Below, piece after piece: positions 8,315 through 16,180 of a DNA stretch of 64,000 bases. The stretch is from Chitinophaga agrisoli (GTDB taxonomy: Bacteria > Bacteroidota > Bacteroidia > Chitinophagales > Chitinophagaceae): NCBI RefSeq assembly GCF_008386695.1, contig NZ_VUOC01000002.1:1827595-1891594 (forward strand), in the 5' to 3' direction. The notes under the pieces were generated by a model. The model was not told where the DNA came from. It was given only the letters and a program-made list of their open reading frames with translations, and made no database searches. How positions within the stretch are numbered: the stretch's first letter is position 1; every line of letters begins with the position of its first letter. The position numbers and the translations under genes are program-made.

Positions 8315-8600
8315 AAACAATTATTAATTACGAATTACGAATTATCGATTAAGAAATGTGTTCATGATCACTGTTGAAAGTATCTCATGATGTGCGTAAA
8401 TACAACATATGAACACCATCATGCGTAGCTTGTAAATATTCATGATGCGAATGATCAGTCACAAAACCTGTGATTAATCACCTAATGGATCAATATGCTG
8501 TAAATATTAAAGAAAACATCTGCTACCCTATGTAAATTATCAATCATCAATTATGGATCACTTTTTCAATCGTAATTCGTAATTGATAATTTGTAATTAC
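8315..8600. repeat. Repeat-rich spacer between tssB and tssC
   Basis: 286 bp with no credible ORF. Both ends carry AATTACGAATTACG-type heptamer repeats in opposite orientation (about 8325-8352 and 8568-8598), forming an imperfect terminal inverted repeat. Inside are scattered copies of catgatg/cgcatcatg words and two gtaaatatt words. No transposase is present, so this looks like a small intergenic repeat element of the kind scattered through Bacteroidota genomes. It splits a gene pair usually tightly coupled. Confidence 0.6.
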
Positions 8601-9041
8601 TTACTTCAGGTCCTTTAACATACCGCGTACAGCGCTTAGCAGGGCCTGTCTTGCAGCAGGGTCTGCCAGGGCGCTCTTCAGTATTTTATTGGTCTTAAGG
8701 TGTTTCATGATCTTAAGGAACTGTTCCTTTTCAGAAGCCAGGTCGTTCAGGAAAGCGCTTTGGGCGGTGATGCCCTTAATGCCAAAATCGCCCAGGTTAT
8801 GAAACTGCAGGGTTTCCGGTACGGACTGTCCATCTGCATCATGGAAAGTAACAGGCACTGCCGGTTTGTAGTGCTCAAATACATCTTCCACCTTGGTTAA
8901 CCCTTGTACGATTTCGGGCTTAATAGGGGTTTGCTGGGTTAACTTTTCAGCAAACAACGTTCGGTTATGTGATATTTCGATGATCGCCTCATTGGCGTCG
9001 AGCTTCACCTCATTACCACCAATTCCATAGTTATCGTTCAT
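8601..9041 (-). CDS. tssB: T6SS contractile sheath small subunit TssB
   Basis: 146 residues. The centre has the TssB signature: PVTFHDADGQSVPETLQFHNLGDF (a variant of the usual LxFxSMxDFxPxxV), followed by a helical C-terminus (FLNDLASEKEQFLKIMKHLKTNKILKSAL) typical of sheath small subunits. It interlocks with TssC to form the contractile sheath. It is 125 bp downstream of tssH and upstream of tssC, giving the order tssH-tssB-tssC on the minus strand. Residue-level match and context make this secure. Confidence 0.9.
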   Translation of the reverse strand: MNDNYGIGGNEVKLDANEAIIEISHNRTLFAEKLTQQTPIKPEIVQGLTKVEDVFEHYKPAVPVTFHDADGQSVPETLQFHNLGDFGIKGITAQSAFLNDLASEKEQFLKIMKHLKTNKILKSALADPAARQALLSAVRGMLKDLK

Positions 9042-9166
9042 AAGAAAAGATTTTAATGTTTGCTATGGTTACCTTTAAGTTAAACAATTTCTTTGACAAT
9101 CTTATTGAATCATGCTCACTGTGTATATGCTTTTACATATACAAACTACTCATTACTGACTAGTAT

Positions 9167-11635
9167 TTATGATTGAATCACTTCCCATTTCAGTTCGCCT
9201 GTTTCGTCTACATCCAGCTTTACCTGCATGTTCTTTTGCAGGGCGCCTTCAATGATCATGCGTGACAGGGGTTTACGGAGCCGGCTACGGATCACCTCCT
9301 TCAGCGGGCGGGCGCCATATTGTGGGGAATAGCCCAATGTGGCCAGCTGCTGCCGCGCATTGTCAGATACTTCAAAGCTGATCTGCTGCTGCTCCAATAG
9401 CTGCAATAAATGTTGCAGGTGTATATCAAAGATCTTCACCACATTTTCTTGTTGAATAGGACCAAACGGCACGATCTCCGTTAAACGCCCCAGGAATTCC
9501 GGGCGGAAATGGCGGGCCATTATCTCCATAAGCTGTTGTGACTGCGGAATAACACCCTCACGGAAAGATTGCGCAATGATATCACTTCCTATATTAGAGG
9601 TGAAAAGGATCAGCGCATTTGAGAAATCGCCGGTTTTACCCAGGCGGTCATGCAACTTTCCTTCATCCATGATCTGCAAAAAGATGTCGAATACAGAGGG
9701 ATGGGCTTTTTCAATCTCATCAAATAACACCACGGCATAGGGTTGTTGCCGGATCTTGTTCACCAGCAGACCGCCTTCTTCATATCCTACATAACCCGGG
9801 GGGGCGCCATATAATAAGGCGGCGGAATGCTCCTCCTTAAACTCGGACATATCAAAGCGTATCATGCAGCGCTCATCCTGGAACAAAAAGTCTGCCAGCG
9901 ACTTCGCCAGCTCTGTTTTACCGGTACCTGTAGGCCCCAGGAAAAAGAAGGAGCCAATAGGTTGCCCCGGCCGGCTTAAACCGGAACGGGATTCCAGGAT
10001 CGCCTCTGCTACGGTCTTTAACGCATGGTCCTGACCAACTACGCGTTTGCGCAGGTGCAGGTCCATGCTCACCAGGCGTTCTCTTTCCTGTGATTGTATC
10101 TTGCCCAGGGGGATACCGGTTGCCTCTGCGATGATCGTTGCCAGATCTATCGTGTTCACCTCATCCGTATGAGTGGTAGTGAAAGATTGTAATTGTTGTA
10201 ATATATCCTGCAACGTTTCCTTTAAGGCCTGAGGGTCTTCTGTTTTAAAAAGATCCTTTTCCGTTTGTAGCCGGCTGGTGATCAACGCGCTTAACCGCTG
10301 CATGAGCAATTGATGCAGCCATAACAATTCCTGACGGGCCGTGGCAGCGGTTACATCAATTGTATCCAGCTGCTGTTGCAATTGTTCCACGATCTGTCCG
10401 CCAGTATCCTGCAAAGTGCGGATGGCAGACATGGTACGGTCCAACAGGTTGATGGCGCTATCCGGCAGGCAGCGTTCCTTCAGATAACGGCGCGCCAGCC
10501 GTATAGCCTCCAGGGTTACTGCGGCGTCTGCCTTGAGGCGGTAATATTCTTCGTAAGCCGGCAGCACGGCTTCTATCATGCGGGCAGCCAGTGCCTCGTC
10601 CGGCTCCGCCAGCGCAATGGTCTCAAAACAGTGGCGCAAAAGGCTATCGGGCTCTATTAGCTTGCGGAAACCTTCCGGCGTACTGCTGCCTATCACAATG
10701 ATCTCTCCTTTGCCTAATGCAGCCTTTAATATATTGGCTATGCCACCTGCGCCGGATCCGGGCTGTTTATCCAGCAGGGTATGTAGATTGTCAATAAACA
10801 AAATATGGCGGCCGTTCTGCTTCAGTTGCTGTATGATCTGCAGCAACCTGTCTTCCAGCTCATTCTTATAGGCGGCCCCGGCAATAAATGCGCCATAATC
10901 CAGCGCGTAAATATCTGTTTGTTGTAATAACAAGGATACCTGCCGCTGCACAATAGCATGGGCCAGATTATCCGCCAGGGATGTTTTGCCTACGCCCCCC
11001 TCACCTATTATTAATATGCTGGATCGTCCCTTGCGGGTCAGTATCTCCGTCATCATGCGGATCTCCGCATCCCTGCCCGGCAAGGCATGCTTTTCAGCAA
11101 AACGTTGCGGATCCGTAAGGCGGTATACATATTTTAACGGCGTGCGGGAGGTATTAGCGGTTTGCCCGTTGGCGTTACCGGCTCCTTTATCCTTATTGTT
11201 ATGGGTGTTATGTGTTAAGAGTTGTTCGCGGGTGAATGGAAACGTCTTTAACTGCTCATAAGAAAAGCCAACACCTGGTGTGCTCAGGGCAATCAACAGG
11301 CTCCAGGCATCTGTAGCGTCCAGGTTTTGCGAGAGGCGTTGCACATCTGCTTCCTGCAATACAGCTGCAGCCTGCTCATCTTCCCCGGGCTCATCTACCA
11401 GGCGGGGTGATCTGGGTAAGTTATCCAACCGTACATCCGCCCATTCTTCCAGGTAATAGATATCCAGGTCCATAGCCTGCAGCGCTGAGGTAAGGCCTGC
11501 ATCTTTATGTAAACATGCTTTCAACAAGTGCGCCGGCGTATACCGTGCATGATGATATTCTTTGGCAATTGCCTGGGCTATGCGTATGGCAGCCTGTACT
11601 TCTGGAGTATATGTAGCGTATGTGGCCAGGGTCAT
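9167..11635 (-). CDS. tssH: T6SS sheath-recycling AAA+ ATPase TssH/ClpV
   Basis: 822 residues: ClpN-type N-domain (about 1-140, two helical repeats), a low-complexity linker (about 143-165, N/G/T-rich), AAA1 with Walker A GEGGVGKT (211-218), a coiled middle region (about 400-480), AAA2 with Walker A GPTGTGKT (567-574) and Walker B FDE (Glu640), and a C-terminal small domain. ClpV dismantles contracted TssBC sheaths for reuse. In AAA1 the Walker B motif reads FIDN (280-283): the catalytic Glu is replaced by Asn, so the first ring probably binds but does not hydrolyse ATP. The sheath genes directly downstream argue for ClpV over housekeeping ClpB. Confidence 0.92.
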   Translation of the reverse strand: MTLATYATYTPEVQAAIRIAQAIAKEYHHARYTPAHLLKACLHKDAGLTSALQAMDLDIYYLEEWADVRLDNLPRSPRLVDEPGEDEQAAAVLQEADVQRLSQNLDATDAWSLLIALSTPGVGFSYEQLKTFPFTREQLLTHNTHNNKDKGAGNANGQTANTSRTPLKYVYRLTDPQRFAEKHALPGRDAEIRMMTEILTRKGRSSILIIGEGGVGKTSLADNLAHAIVQRQVSLLLQQTDIYALDYGAFIAGAAYKNELEDRLLQIIQQLKQNGRHILFIDNLHTLLDKQPGSGAGGIANILKAALGKGEIIVIGSSTPEGFRKLIEPDSLLRHCFETIALAEPDEALAARMIEAVLPAYEEYYRLKADAAVTLEAIRLARRYLKERCLPDSAINLLDRTMSAIRTLQDTGGQIVEQLQQQLDTIDVTAATARQELLWLHQLLMQRLSALITSRLQTEKDLFKTEDPQALKETLQDILQQLQSFTTTHTDEVNTIDLATIIAEATGIPLGKIQSQERERLVSMDLHLRKRVVGQDHALKTVAEAILESRSGLSRPGQPIGSFFFLGPTGTGKTELAKSLADFLFQDERCMIRFDMSEFKEEHSAALLYGAPPGYVGYEEGGLLVNKIRQQPYAVVLFDEIEKAHPSVFDIFLQIMDEGKLHDRLGKTGDFSNALILFTSNIGSDIIAQSFREGVIPQSQQLMEIMARHFRPEFLGRLTEIVPFGPIQQENVVKIFDIHLQHLLQLLEQQQISFEVSDNARQQLATLGYSPQYGARPLKEVIRSRLRKPLSRMIIEGALQKNMQVKLDVDETGELKWEVIQS

Positions 11636-12359
11636 GTTGGATGATACACGGTTTTTCTAACTGATCAAATTATTTCCATTCGTGGTCCATAGCCTGGTGG
11701 CAATGGATGGGTCAATATAAAATGGTACTTCTTGTATTAAGGCAATAAAGATACGGTTAAAATGTATATAACAAATTCCTGAAGCGGCGGAACGTACTGT
11801 GGTGGCATAAAGTATGATTAAAACAAATGCCTTTTTAATTAAATAGGATTTTTATAAACATCTATAATGGTGATACAATTTACTACTAATCAACAGGCTC
11901 GCTCATCACTTAAAATTTTATAAGAATTCGTTTATTTTTTAATGTTACTACAATCGTACATCCATTATTTTTTCATCAAATAATGATGGTATGCATTATG
12001 GTAAGATATTTGTCAGATACAGCTCCGCGGCATACTACTTAAATGAATAATATCGCCGCTTCGTATATCAATAATTTAACAATCTATCGTTTCATTAATT
12101 TTTAAAATGCGGTGGTCTATATCTGGAAGAATAGTTATTTTCGTAACAGAACCATGGTCCATTTGCACAACTTAAATGGTGAAATGATGGAAAAGCCTTT
12201 AACCCGAGACCCGTTACAAACTTATCCGTACAAGAGATATAATGATGTTACTGATAACCTCGTTAATCTGTTGCACCCCATTTCAGACGGGATATAGCAC
12301 CCCATGGTTCCGGATTACCCCGGCGGATAAACACTTACAATAAAAAAATCCAACGTTAT
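11636..12359. other. AT-rich divergent regulatory region between tssH and hcp
   Basis: About 720 bp, visibly more AT-rich than its surroundings, separating the leftward tssH unit from the rightward hcp unit. I find no convincing gene; the 61-codon frame at 12112-12297 begins with GTG and looks random. It holds a candidate promoter for tssH (11746-11775) and, near hcp, two 9-bp direct repeats (gcaccccat at 12273-12281 and 12297-12305, 24 bp start to start) that could be operator half-sites. No exact TAnnTTTG box was found for hcp. Confidence 0.6.
11746..11775 (-). promoter_or_regulatory. Candidate promoter for tssH
   Basis: On the minus strand, TTTG (complement of 11772-11775), 18 bp, then TATCTTTA (complement of 11746-11753), one mismatch from the Bacteroidota -7 consensus TAnnTTTG. 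It would start a leader of about 105 nt before the tssH ATG. Confidence 0.4.
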
Positions 12360-12749
12360 ATGTCTTTCATAGCATTGTTAGAAATAGATGAAAAGCCCAT
12401 TAATATCCTGGAATGCAATTATGGCTTTTCCCAGGGTACCGATAATCTTGGTAAACCCTCTTCTATGCCCAAAGGCGGCTCCATTTCCCTGCTGCTGGAA
12501 TCTACTAAGGATACAGACCTGGTACAATGGATGGTATCCCCTGATCAGAAGAAAACAGGGAAGATCACCTTTAAACGTAATGACCATGACTCCAGCCTGC
12601 GTACGGTAGAGTTTACAGATGGCGTATGCGTACAGTTCCATGAAAGCTTTAATCACCTGGGCGCAAGCCCCATGGTTACCCATATCGTAATATCCGCCAG
12701 GGAGCTGAAAATAGGTAGTGTTTCACACGTAAAGAACTGGGGGGAGTAA
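12360..12749 (+). CDS. tssD: T6SS tube protein TssD (Hcp)
   Basis: 129 residues, the size of Bacteroidota Hcp/TssD. It begins with MSFIALLEIDEKPINILECNY, the beta-strand opening shared by T6SSiii Hcp proteins, continues with GGSISLLLEST and a central helix (TDLVQWMVSPDQKKTGKI), and ends with the ARELKIGSVSHVKNWGE strand. Hcp hexamers stack into the tube expelled by sheath contraction and can carry small effectors in the lumen. It is the first gene of the rightward cargo unit; the next gene starts 3 bp after its stop, so translation of the two is tightly linked. Confidence 0.93.
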   Translation: MSFIALLEIDEKPINILECNYGFSQGTDNLGKPSSMPKGGSISLLLESTKDTDLVQWMVSPDQKKTGKITFKRNDHDSSLRTVEFTDGVCVQFHESFNHLGASPMVTHIVISARELKIGSVSHVKNWGE

Positions 12750-12752
12750 ACT

Positions 12753-13904
12753 ATGGACGAGCCCAAGGCCAAGCTGGATGCGGTAGCCTCCTTTGTGTTG
12801 CATTACCTGGGAGATGCTTTCCAGCAAATGAGATCGGCAGCACCTGCAAATGTAACAGAAGAGCTGATAAGCCCCGCCGGGTACACTCCGTTGTCTCCCG
12901 CAGAACTATCGGCCCGGCAAACAGCGATCTTTAATAATAAGCTGTTGCACCTGGCTTTTCAGCTGCCTACCGTTTTATACAACGCAGGCATTACCAGTCA
13001 GCTGCTGTCTGCAGATAAGATCCACATCACCCGGCATCAGCAATACCTGGGCATACAGGTGGCTGGCTATGGCTTAATGATCATAGACCTGCAGGGCAAA
13101 AAGTTCCATGCCAGGTTATGGCAGACAAGCAATAAACAGCAGCCCGTTAACGAAAAGCCCATTGATATAAAGGAGATACGGGTAAACGGCGCCACGCACA
13201 AACGTAATCTCAATACCGATTTTGATTATACTACTGCCATCCATCGGGATAAGGATTACATTGTTGATCAGTTCAAAGATTTCCTTAATAAGGAAGGTAT
13301 ACCGGTAAGCCTGGAAGAACTGGCATCGGATGGTATTAAAGTAAACTGGCAAAAGCATAAAGAGCTGGTTAAGAAATTAGGTCCCGTGCATGAGGTGTAT
13401 AAAGGGCTGATCAAATCCAGCACCGCCAGCACCATTTATGATATTGCCACCGCCAGTCAGGGTAAAGGCAATCTGCCTGGCGTAGATGCCATTCCCGGTG
13501 GTAAACAGTTGGTGGATATTATGGCGAATGACATGTTTAATAAAGACGCCCTGCTCTTTATTGATATGGCGCAAAAAACGCCCGCCAGCAAAACAGACGC
13601 TTACGGTAATTCACAAGGCGGCTACCAACGGCTTATCAACGCCATGCGAACGTATAATAATAATGACTGGGGAGATACCTTTCAGGGTGTATACCTGCAT
13701 GAAGAAGAACTGAAGATCATGGAAAAAATGCAGTTTATCATACCTGGCGCTATGAGCTTCAGTCCTAACTTCAGCGCGCGTCCGTTTGATAAGGATGGAA
13801 AGCCGTACGATTTCTTTATGTACATACACGGCAGCCAATTAAATAGCGAATATATTAAAATGGACGAGCTGGGCGTCATTTACATAAACCCGGCAACACA
13901 ATAA
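12753..13904 (+). CDS. Unrecognised cysteine-free protein between hcp and vgrG; candidate T6SS effector
   Basis: 383 residues, soluble, without signal peptide, TM helix or any cysteine. I recognise no enzyme family. The N-terminal 60 residues are Ala-rich and helical; 60-150 look like a mixed alpha/beta domain (LLHLAFQLPTVLYN, DKIHITRHQQYLGIQVAGYG); 150-383 are charged and Asn/Lys-rich, with KGNLPGVDAIPGGKQLVDIM and a YDFFMYIHGSQ segment near the end. The gene starts 3 bp after hcp, overlaps the following lipoprotein gene by one base (TAATG) and precedes vgrG, the classic place for cargo. I infer an Hcp- or VgrG-delivered toxin; a structural or tip accessory protein is the main alternative. 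Confidence 0.6.
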   Translation: MDEPKAKLDAVASFVLHYLGDAFQQMRSAAPANVTEELISPAGYTPLSPAELSARQTAIFNNKLLHLAFQLPTVLYNAGITSQLLSADKIHITRHQQYLGIQVAGYGLMIIDLQGKKFHARLWQTSNKQQPVNEKPIDIKEIRVNGATHKRNLNTDFDYTTAIHRDKDYIVDQFKDFLNKEGIPVSLEELASDGIKVNWQKHKELVKKLGPVHEVYKGLIKSSTASTIYDIATASQGKGNLPGVDAIPGGKQLVDIMANDMFNKDALLFIDMAQKTPASKTDAYGNSQGGYQRLINAMRTYNNNDWGDTFQGVYLHEEELKIMEKMQFIIPGAMSFSPNFSARPFDKDGKPYDFFMYIHGSQLNSEYIKMDELGVIYINPATQ

Positions 13905-14326
13905 TGAAACAGGGCATACATAACATCGGCTTTAGCGTACTATTCATATTGGGCGTATTACTCACCGGCACTGCCAGCTGTCAGCAAACGCAAAGTAAAC
14001 TGCAACAGGCGCCGGAAACTGGTTACACGCTCCTGAAAACAAAAAAAGGGAAAGAAGGCCTGGTATCAGAACTGTGGACGTACGGAAACGATACCAGTAA
14101 ATATCTGATCCGTAAATACCGGTACAACAAACTCATCACCATTTCGCATTATGAACAGGGAAAAGCCAATGGATATATCATGATGGCCAATGACAGCGGC
14201 GTTATACTGCTGGAAGGCGCCATGAAGGATGGCAAACGACACGGCATATTCAAGAATTACGATGATACCGGTAAGCTCCTGTCTACCATGACCTACGAGA
14301 ATGATTCATTAATAGAAAACAAGTAA
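13904..14326 (+). CDS. MORN-like (YwqK-type) lipoprotein; candidate immunity protein
   Basis: 140 residues with a lipoprotein signal peptide (hydrophobic 9-21, lipobox ending TASC at about 27). The mature part contains MORN_2-type strands: GLVSELWTYGNDT, LITISHYEQGKANGYIMMAND, GAMKDGKRHGIFKNYDDTGKLLSTMTYEN. Such proteins are often labelled YwqK antitoxin-like, but the repeat is just a beta scaffold. Its start codon overlaps the stop of the preceding unknown gene by one base, the tightest coupling in the locus. A membrane-tethered periplasmic protein coupled to a putative effector suggests an immunity protein for a toxin acting on the envelope. Function is inferred from context only. Confidence 0.6.
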   Translation: MKQGIHNIGFSVLFILGVLLTGTASCQQTQSKLQQAPETGYTLLKTKKGKEGLVSELWTYGNDTSKYLIRKYRYNKLITISHYEQGKANGYIMMANDSGVILLEGAMKDGKRHGIFKNYDDTGKLLSTMTYENDSLIENK

Positions 14327-14354
14327 TTTTTAACCCGTCTACAACCGCAATATT

Positions 14355-16172
14355 ATGCAAACATCATCCATAGACCAGTTTCTGCAGAAATCCTCCATCA
14401 GCATTGAAGGGTATAGCGGACAAGTGGAATTCAGCAACGTTACTTTGGAACAGGCTGTTGGCGGCCATCACTACTTCAGCTTCTTCTGGCGTCCCGGCGG
14501 CGTTATCTCCGATATGTCCTATCAACGCAAGATCGTTGAAAGTTATATAGGCAAGAAACTGACGATCACTTTTGGCAGTTACCGTTTCCAGGGTATTATC
14601 ACCAGCCTGGGCGTGATAGATGAAGAGGGCGCGGCCAAAGGTTTCCAGGTAGCGGGCATCAGCCCCACCATCCTGCTGGATGATGTACCCCAGAGCACTT
14701 CCTGGTACCAGAAAAACCTGCAGTCCATCATACAAGGCGCCTTACAGGATGGCGGCAGCTCGCTTAAAACAGAAGTAGTGCCTGCTTTTAAGAAAGTGAT
14801 CCAGTACTGCGTACAGTACAATGAAACTGATTTTGATTTCCTGGTACGTATGTCGGCCCGCTATGGGGAATGGATGTATTACGACGGCAGCCAGCTGGTA
14901 ATAGGCGATGTACAGAAATCAGACCTGAAGCTGGAGAACAATATTACCCTCCATAATTTTAAAATAGTGGCCTCTGTGAGCCCGCAACGCATCAACTACG
15001 TATCCTATGATGCAATGACCGCCGGACCAGTAAGTGAAAAAGGACAGAAAGCAGAAATAGGTAGCGACGCTTACATGAAGTACTCCGCAGCTGCATCAGA
15101 CGGTATGTTTGCTGCGTCCTCCAACAAACAAACCTTTATAGGACATGGATACAATCAGGAGGAGCTGAAGCGCGCCAAGGACCTGCAGTCCAAAGTAACG
15201 GCTACAGAGTTTGTAAAGGTAAGCGGCGTAAGCCAGCTGCCGGTAGCGCCGGGCCAACGTATTGTAGTAGCGGCTGGTCAAAGCCAATCCAATTATATTG
15301 TTACCGCTGCCAAACATTTTGCAGATACCCCGGGCAACTATTATTGTGCATTTACCGCCGTGCCGGCAGATGTAAAAGCGCCTCCCTACAGCAACCCGCA
15401 CCATATTCCCAAAGCGGATATGCAAAGTGCCCTGGTAAAGGATAATAATGATCCGGATAAACTGGGCAGGGTACGCGTACAATTCTTCTGGCAGCAACAA
15501 GGCGAGTTAAGCCCCTGGTTACGCCAGGCCTCCCCTGCCGCGGGTGGCGGCACCGGTTTCCACTTTGTGCCGGAAGTAGGCGAAGAGGTAGTAGTAGGAT
15601 TTGAAGGCGGTAATGCGGAAATGCCTTTTGTGCTGGGCAGTAAGTTCAATGGCAAAGCTAAAAGCGGGTACGGCGATCCGCAGAATAATGTAAAAGCCAT
15701 TAAAACCCGCAGCGGCAACACCATTGCGCTGGATGACGCAGCCGGCAGCATCACCGTAACGGATAAGAACGGCAGCATGATGATGATGGACGGCTCCGGC
15801 AACATCACTGTTAAATCACAAACGCTGGTAACCGTAAAAACAGATGATAAGATCGTGGTGGATGCGCCCAACAAGATAGAGTTCATCTCCAAAGAAGTAC
15901 ATATCAAGGGCTCTGAAAAAGTGATCATCGGCGAAGGCCCGGCTAAGATAACAGTGGACAATACTGCCAATAAAATAGAGTCTACCGCCGATAAGATCAA
16001 GACCATGGCAGACACCCTGCATGAACTGTTATGCGCCGCCAACATGAAACTGAATGCAGAACACTGCCAGGCAGTGGGCAGTACCAAAATGGATATCAGC
16101 AGCACCAGCGTTAAAGTGAGCGGTGGCACGGCTACTGATATTGTAGGAGGAATGGTGAATATTAATTGCTAG
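14355..16172 (+). CDS. vgrG: T6SS spike protein VgrG (TssI)
   Basis: 605 residues. The gp27-like base (about 1-330) starts with the SSISIEGYSGQVEFSNVTLEQA strands and includes the FDFLVRMSARYGEWMYYDG motif. The gp5 OB-fold follows (about 360-440, GRVRVQFFWQQQGELSPWLRQ, EVGEEVVVGFEGG). Then come the beta-helix repeats (about 450-560, DDAAGSITVTDKNGS, SGNITVKSQTLVTVKTDDKIVV) that form the needle. The C-terminus ends about 45 residues later with no extra toxin domain, so this VgrG is a plain spike that must carry cargo non-covalently. No PAAR tip gene is seen in the window. It follows the effector/lipoprotein pair and its stop lies 8 bp before the next ATG. Confidence 0.93.
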   Translation: MQTSSIDQFLQKSSISIEGYSGQVEFSNVTLEQAVGGHHYFSFFWRPGGVISDMSYQRKIVESYIGKKLTITFGSYRFQGIITSLGVIDEEGAAKGFQVAGISPTILLDDVPQSTSWYQKNLQSIIQGALQDGGSSLKTEVVPAFKKVIQYCVQYNETDFDFLVRMSARYGEWMYYDGSQLVIGDVQKSDLKLENNITLHNFKIVASVSPQRINYVSYDAMTAGPVSEKGQKAEIGSDAYMKYSAAASDGMFAASSNKQTFIGHGYNQEELKRAKDLQSKVTATEFVKVSGVSQLPVAPGQRIVVAAGQSQSNYIVTAAKHFADTPGNYYCAFTAVPADVKAPPYSNPHHIPKADMQSALVKDNNDPDKLGRVRVQFFWQQQGELSPWLRQASPAAGGGTGFHFVPEVGEEVVVGFEGGNAEMPFVLGSKFNGKAKSGYGDPQNNVKAIKTRSGNTIALDDAAGSITVTDKNGSMMMMDGSGNITVKSQTLVTVKTDDKIVVDAPNKIEFISKEVHIKGSEKVIIGEGPAKITVDNTANKIESTADKIKTMADTLHELLCAANMKLNAEHCQAVGSTKMDISSTSVKVSGGTATDIVGGMVNINC

Positions 16173-16180
16173 CAACTTAC

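Noticed and set aside
12112-12297. 61-codon open frame between tssH and hcp
   Set aside because: GTG start, AT-rich random composition, no recognisable pattern and no RNA or protein signature.
13904-14326. Labelling the MORN-like lipoprotein as a YwqK toxin-antitoxin antitoxin
   Set aside because: The label comes from a shared repeat. A lipid-anchored protein cannot neutralise a cytoplasmic toxin in the usual TA way; an immunity role is a better fit.
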